64,000 nt of DNA from Actinomyces wuliandei. GTDB lineage: Bacteria; Actinomycetota; Actinomycetes; Actinomycetales; Actinomycetaceae. The DNA is taken from contig NZ_CP025227.1 in the NCBI RefSeq assembly GCF_004010955.1, positions 248,001 to 312,000 of the forward strand, read 5' to 3'. The notes under the pieces are model-generated. The model did no database searches. It worked only from the letters and a program-made list of their open reading frames with translations, and had not been told where the DNA came from. The position numbers and the translations under genes were made by a program. Shown here in pieces: positions 61,502 to 64,000 of the stretch (position 1 is its first letter; each line of letters begins with the position of its first letter).

Positions 61502-63339
61502 GCCCGGCAGCAGACCCGGTGCCCAGGCGCCCCGGGCACAGCGAGCCCCGCAGCCTCGCCCCGGTCACGCGACGGGGCGAGCCCGGGTGCTCCGGTGGGC
61601 ACGGGCGCCCCGGGGCCGGCGGGCTCACCGGCCGGGCTGGACCACCCCTGCCCCGCCCCACCCCGCCCGGCCCGAGGCCCAGCTGGGCGGAGCGGGTCGG
61701 CTGGACGCTGGCGCTCGCCCTGCCTCTGGGCCTGCTCGCCCTCCTGTTCGCCTGGCCGGTGGCGACCCTGCTGGTGCGCGGCCTGGCCCCCGAGGGCGTG
61801 CCCGACCCCGGCGGCGTCGTCGAGGTCCTCACCCGGGAGCGCACCTGGCGGGTCCTGCGACAGACCCTGGTCCAGGCCGCCCTGGCCACCACCGCCTGCG
61901 TGGCCCTGGGCGTGCCCGCGGCGCTGGTCCTCTACCGGCGCCGCTTCCCCGGGCGGGGCCTGCTGCGCGCCGTGGTCACCGTCCCCTTCGTGCTGCCCAC
62001 CGTCGTGGTGGGCACCGCCTTCCACGCGCTGGTCACCACCGGCGGCCCCCTGGAGGCGCTGGGCCTGGACGGCACGACGACGGCGGTGGCCGCCGCCCTG
62101 GCCTTCTTCAACTACGGCCTGGTGGTGCGCACCGTGGGCACCATGTGGTCCCGGCTGGACCCGCGCGCCGTGGAGGCCGCCCGGGCGCTGGGGGCCTCAC
62201 CGGCCCGCGCCCTGGCCACCGTCACCCTGCCCGCCCTGGCTCCTGCCATCGCCTCCTCCGCCTCGCTGACCTTCTTGTTCAGCGCCACCGCCTACGGGGT
62301 GGTCCTGGTGCTGGGCGGCCCGGGCACGGGCACCGTCGAGACCGAGATCTACGTGCTCACCACCCAGTACCTCGACCTGCGGGCGGCGGCCGTCCTGTCC
62401 CTGCTCCAGCTCGGTGTCGTCGCCGCCGCCCTGTGGGTGGCCGAGCGCGCCCGACGGGCCACCCAGGTGCGCCTGCGCACGCGCACCGAGGTGAGGCCCA
62501 CCCGCCTGTGCCCCGCCGACCTGCCCGCCCTCCTGGTCACCGCCACCACCGTGGCCGGGCTGGTGGTGGCGCCCATGGCGGTCCTGGTGGCGCGCTCCCT
62601 CCAGCGCGACGGCGCCTGGACCCTGGCCAACTACGCCGACCTGGCCACTACCGGGGGGCGCAACGCGCTGGTGGTCTCCGTGTGGCAGGCGGCCGCCACC
62701 TCCGTGCGGGTGGCCGTGGTCGCCGCCGCCATCGCCCTGGTGGTGGGGGTGGCCCTCAGCCTCGTCCTGTCCCGGCGGCCCCGGGGGCGCTGGACCGCCC
62801 GGGCGCTGGTCGCCCTGGACACCGTCTTCATGCTGCCGCTGGGGGTCTCTGCGGTCACTGTGGGTTTCGGCTTCCTCATCACCCTGAGCCGCCCGCCCCT
62901 GTCCCTGACCCGTTCCTGGTGGGTGCTTCCCCTGGCCCAGGCGGTGGTGGCCGTCCCCCTGGTGGTGCGCACCCTCCTGCCGTCCCTGCGCGCTATCGAC
63001 CCCCGCCAGCGCCAGGCCGCCGCCGCCCTGGGGGCCGGGCCGGGCCGGGTGCTGCTGAGCGTGGACGGCCCCCAGGCGCTGCGCTCGGGCGGGCTGGCCG
63101 CAGGCCTGGCCCTGGCGACCTCCCTGGGCGAGTTCGGGGCGACGTCGTTCCTGGCCCGCCCCCAGGAGCCCACCCTGCCGGTGGTGGTCTACCGTCTCAT
63201 CTCCAGCCCGGGGGCGCAGAACCAGGGGATGGCCCTGGCCGCCGGGGTGGTGCTCGCCGTGGGGGCGGGACTGGCCATGCTGGGCTGCGAGGCGCTGGCG
63301 CGTGCAGTTGAGGTGAGAGGACAGGAGCGACGACCATGA
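61498..63339 (+). CDS. thiP: Thiamine ABC transporter permease
   Basis: Double-length permease of the ThiP/FbpB class, 613 residues, about twelve membrane segments in two repeats. Each half carries the EAA-type loop: VEAARALGASPARALATVTLPALAPAI in the first, RQRQAAAALGAGPGRVLLSVDGP in the second. GTG 61498 overlaps the thiB stop (GTGA). The first 60 residues are Arg/Pro/Gly-rich and may not be translated if a later start is used. Stop overlaps thiQ (ATGA). Confidence 0.88.
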   Translation: MSPAADPVPRRPGHSEPRSLAPVTRRGEPGCSGGHGRPGAGGLTGRAGPPLPRPTPPGPRPSWAERVGWTLALALPLGLLALLFAWPVATLLVRGLAPEGVPDPGGVVEVLTRERTWRVLRQTLVQAALATTACVALGVPAALVLYRRRFPGRGLLRAVVTVPFVLPTVVVGTAFHALVTTGGPLEALGLDGTTTAVAAALAFFNYGLVVRTVGTMWSRLDPRAVEAARALGASPARALATVTLPALAPAIASSASLTFLFSATAYGVVLVLGGPGTGTVETEIYVLTTQYLDLRAAAVLSLLQLGVVAAALWVAERARRATQVRLRTRTEVRPTRLCPADLPALLVTATTVAGLVVAPMAVLVARSLQRDGAWTLANYADLATTGGRNALVVSVWQAAATSVRVAVVAAAIALVVGVALSLVLSRRPRGRWTARALVALDTVFMLPLGVSAVTVGFGFLITLSRPPLSLTRSWWVLPLAQAVVAVPLVVRTLLPSLRAIDPRQRQAAAALGAGPGRVLLSVDGPQALRSGGLAAGLALATSLGEFGATSFLARPQEPTLPVVVYRLISSPGAQNQGMALAAGVVLAVGAGLAMLGCEALARAVEVRGQERRP

Positions 63340-64000
63340 CCAGCATGAGGTCCGGGACCAGCAGCAGCGGCACGGCTGGCACAGCCGGTGGGGCGACGAG
63401 CAGGGCGCCCGGGACCAGTGGTGCCGCCGCAGGCAGCGGCACAGCCGGTACACCCAGCACGGCCGACCCGGCCCCTGGGGGCCTGTCCGTGCGCGGCCTC
63501 GCCGTGACCTACGGGGGGCGCCCTGCCGTCAGTGCCGTCAGCGGCCTCGACCTTGACGTGGCCCCCGGGGAGGTCGTGGCCCTCCTGGGTCCCTCCGGCT
63601 GCGGCAAGTCCTCGCTGCTGCGCGCCGTGGCAGGCCTGGAGGACCTGGCCGCCGGGGAGGTCCGCTGGGACGGTGAGGACGTGGCGGGCCTGCCCGTCCA
63701 CCGGCGCGGGTTCGGGCTGATGTTCCAGGACGGGCAGCTCTTTGAGCACCGCGACGTGACCGGGAACGTCGCCTACGGGCTGAGGCGGCTCCCCCGGGGG
63801 CAGCGCGCCCGGAGGGTGGAGGAGATGCTGGCGCTGGTGGGGCTGTCCGGCCTGGAGAGGCGCCGGGTGGCGACGCTGTCGGGCGGCCAGGCCCAGCGCG
63901 TGGCCCTGGCTCGCTCGCTGGCCCCCTCCCCACGTCTCCTCCTGCTGGACGAGCCCCTGTCCTCCCTGGACCGTGCCCTGCGTGACCAGCTGGCCGTGGA
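63336..64000 (+). CDS. thiQ: Thiamine ABC transporter ATPase (cut by window end)
   Basis: 221 codons present, frame open at the window edge. After a low-complexity start of about 50 residues come Walker A GPSGCGKSS (near residue 86), Q-loop MFQDGQLF, signature LSGGQAQRVALARSL and Walker B LLLLDEPLSSLD. The start ATG overlaps the thiP stop. Order thiB-thiP-thiQ and the riboswitch make the thiamine assignment firm. Confidence 0.88.
   Translation, partial: MTSMRSGTSSSGTAGTAGGATSRAPGTSGAAAGSGTAGTPSTADPAPGGLSVRGLAVTYGGRPAVSAVSGLDLDVAPGEVVALLGPSGCGKSSLLRAVAGLEDLAAGEVRWDGEDVAGLPVHRRGFGLMFQDGQLFEHRDVTGNVAYGLRRLPRGQRARRVEEMLALVGLSGLERRRVATLSGGQAQRVALARSLAPSPRLLLLDEPLSSLDRALRDQLAV

Overview
The window is very GC-rich, coding-dense DNA from a Gram-positive actinobacterium, most likely a member of the Actinomycetaceae (Actinomyces or Schaalia type). 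This is inferred from a WhiB regulator, a bifunctional penicillin-binding protein beside a metallophosphoesterase and whiB, a Crp/endonuclease III/epoxide-hydrolase-like block, a DUF4235 protein, and an actinobacterial type VII secretion (T7SS) locus with EccC, EccD and ESAT-6-like proteins. The block ponA2-like / whiB4-like / DUF4177-like / crp / nth / ephE-like resembles the order known from mycobacteria. No tRNA, rRNA, CRISPR array or insertion sequence was seen.

Layout. 1-3.6 kb: a translationally coupled SsuA/TauA-type transporter set (binding protein, permease, FMN reductase) and a short-chain dehydrogenase. 3.6-10.8 kb: the conserved core block above. 11.2-14.3 kb: a decayed PrsW-type membrane protein fused to a PD-(D/E)xK-like nuclease, a small probable immunity protein, and a Fic protein with an altered active-site motif. 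14.5-19.7 kb: AzlCD amino-acid exporter, a long disordered membrane protein, RarA. 20-23 kb: type I pullulanase. 23.9-28.1 kb: a ChvE/MmsA/MmsB sugar ABC transporter. 28.2-33.4 kb: a Rv0338c-like iron-sulfur oxidoreductase, a double YbjN-like protein and a DUF4235 protein.

33.7-53.6 kb is a divergent T7SS island. The minus-strand operon runs RDD-like protein, DUF6177-like protein, anchored low-complexity protein, EccD, a P-loop-like protein lacking the Walker lysine, then EccC. The plus-strand operon encodes three small helical substrate-like proteins and a 1037-residue toxin with a repetitive linker and a DNA/RNA non-specific endonuclease-like C-terminus. Then comes an array of three paralogous immunity genes separated by one whole and one fragmentary orphan toxin C-terminus. 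Two further genes of unknown function close the operon. A fourth, divergent immunity paralog lies at 54.6 kb.

55.5-58.1 kb is a DUF262 / HEPN / DNA cytosine methyltransferase island in which the two outer genes carry frameshifts and the methyltransferase also carries a 61-bp duplication-type insertion. 58.2-59.3 kb is an unrecognised gene. A roughly 320-bp non-coding repeat occurs at 23.2 and 59.4 kb. The window ends with a TPP riboswitch followed by an overlapping thiamine ABC transporter operon (thiB, thiP and a truncated thiQ).
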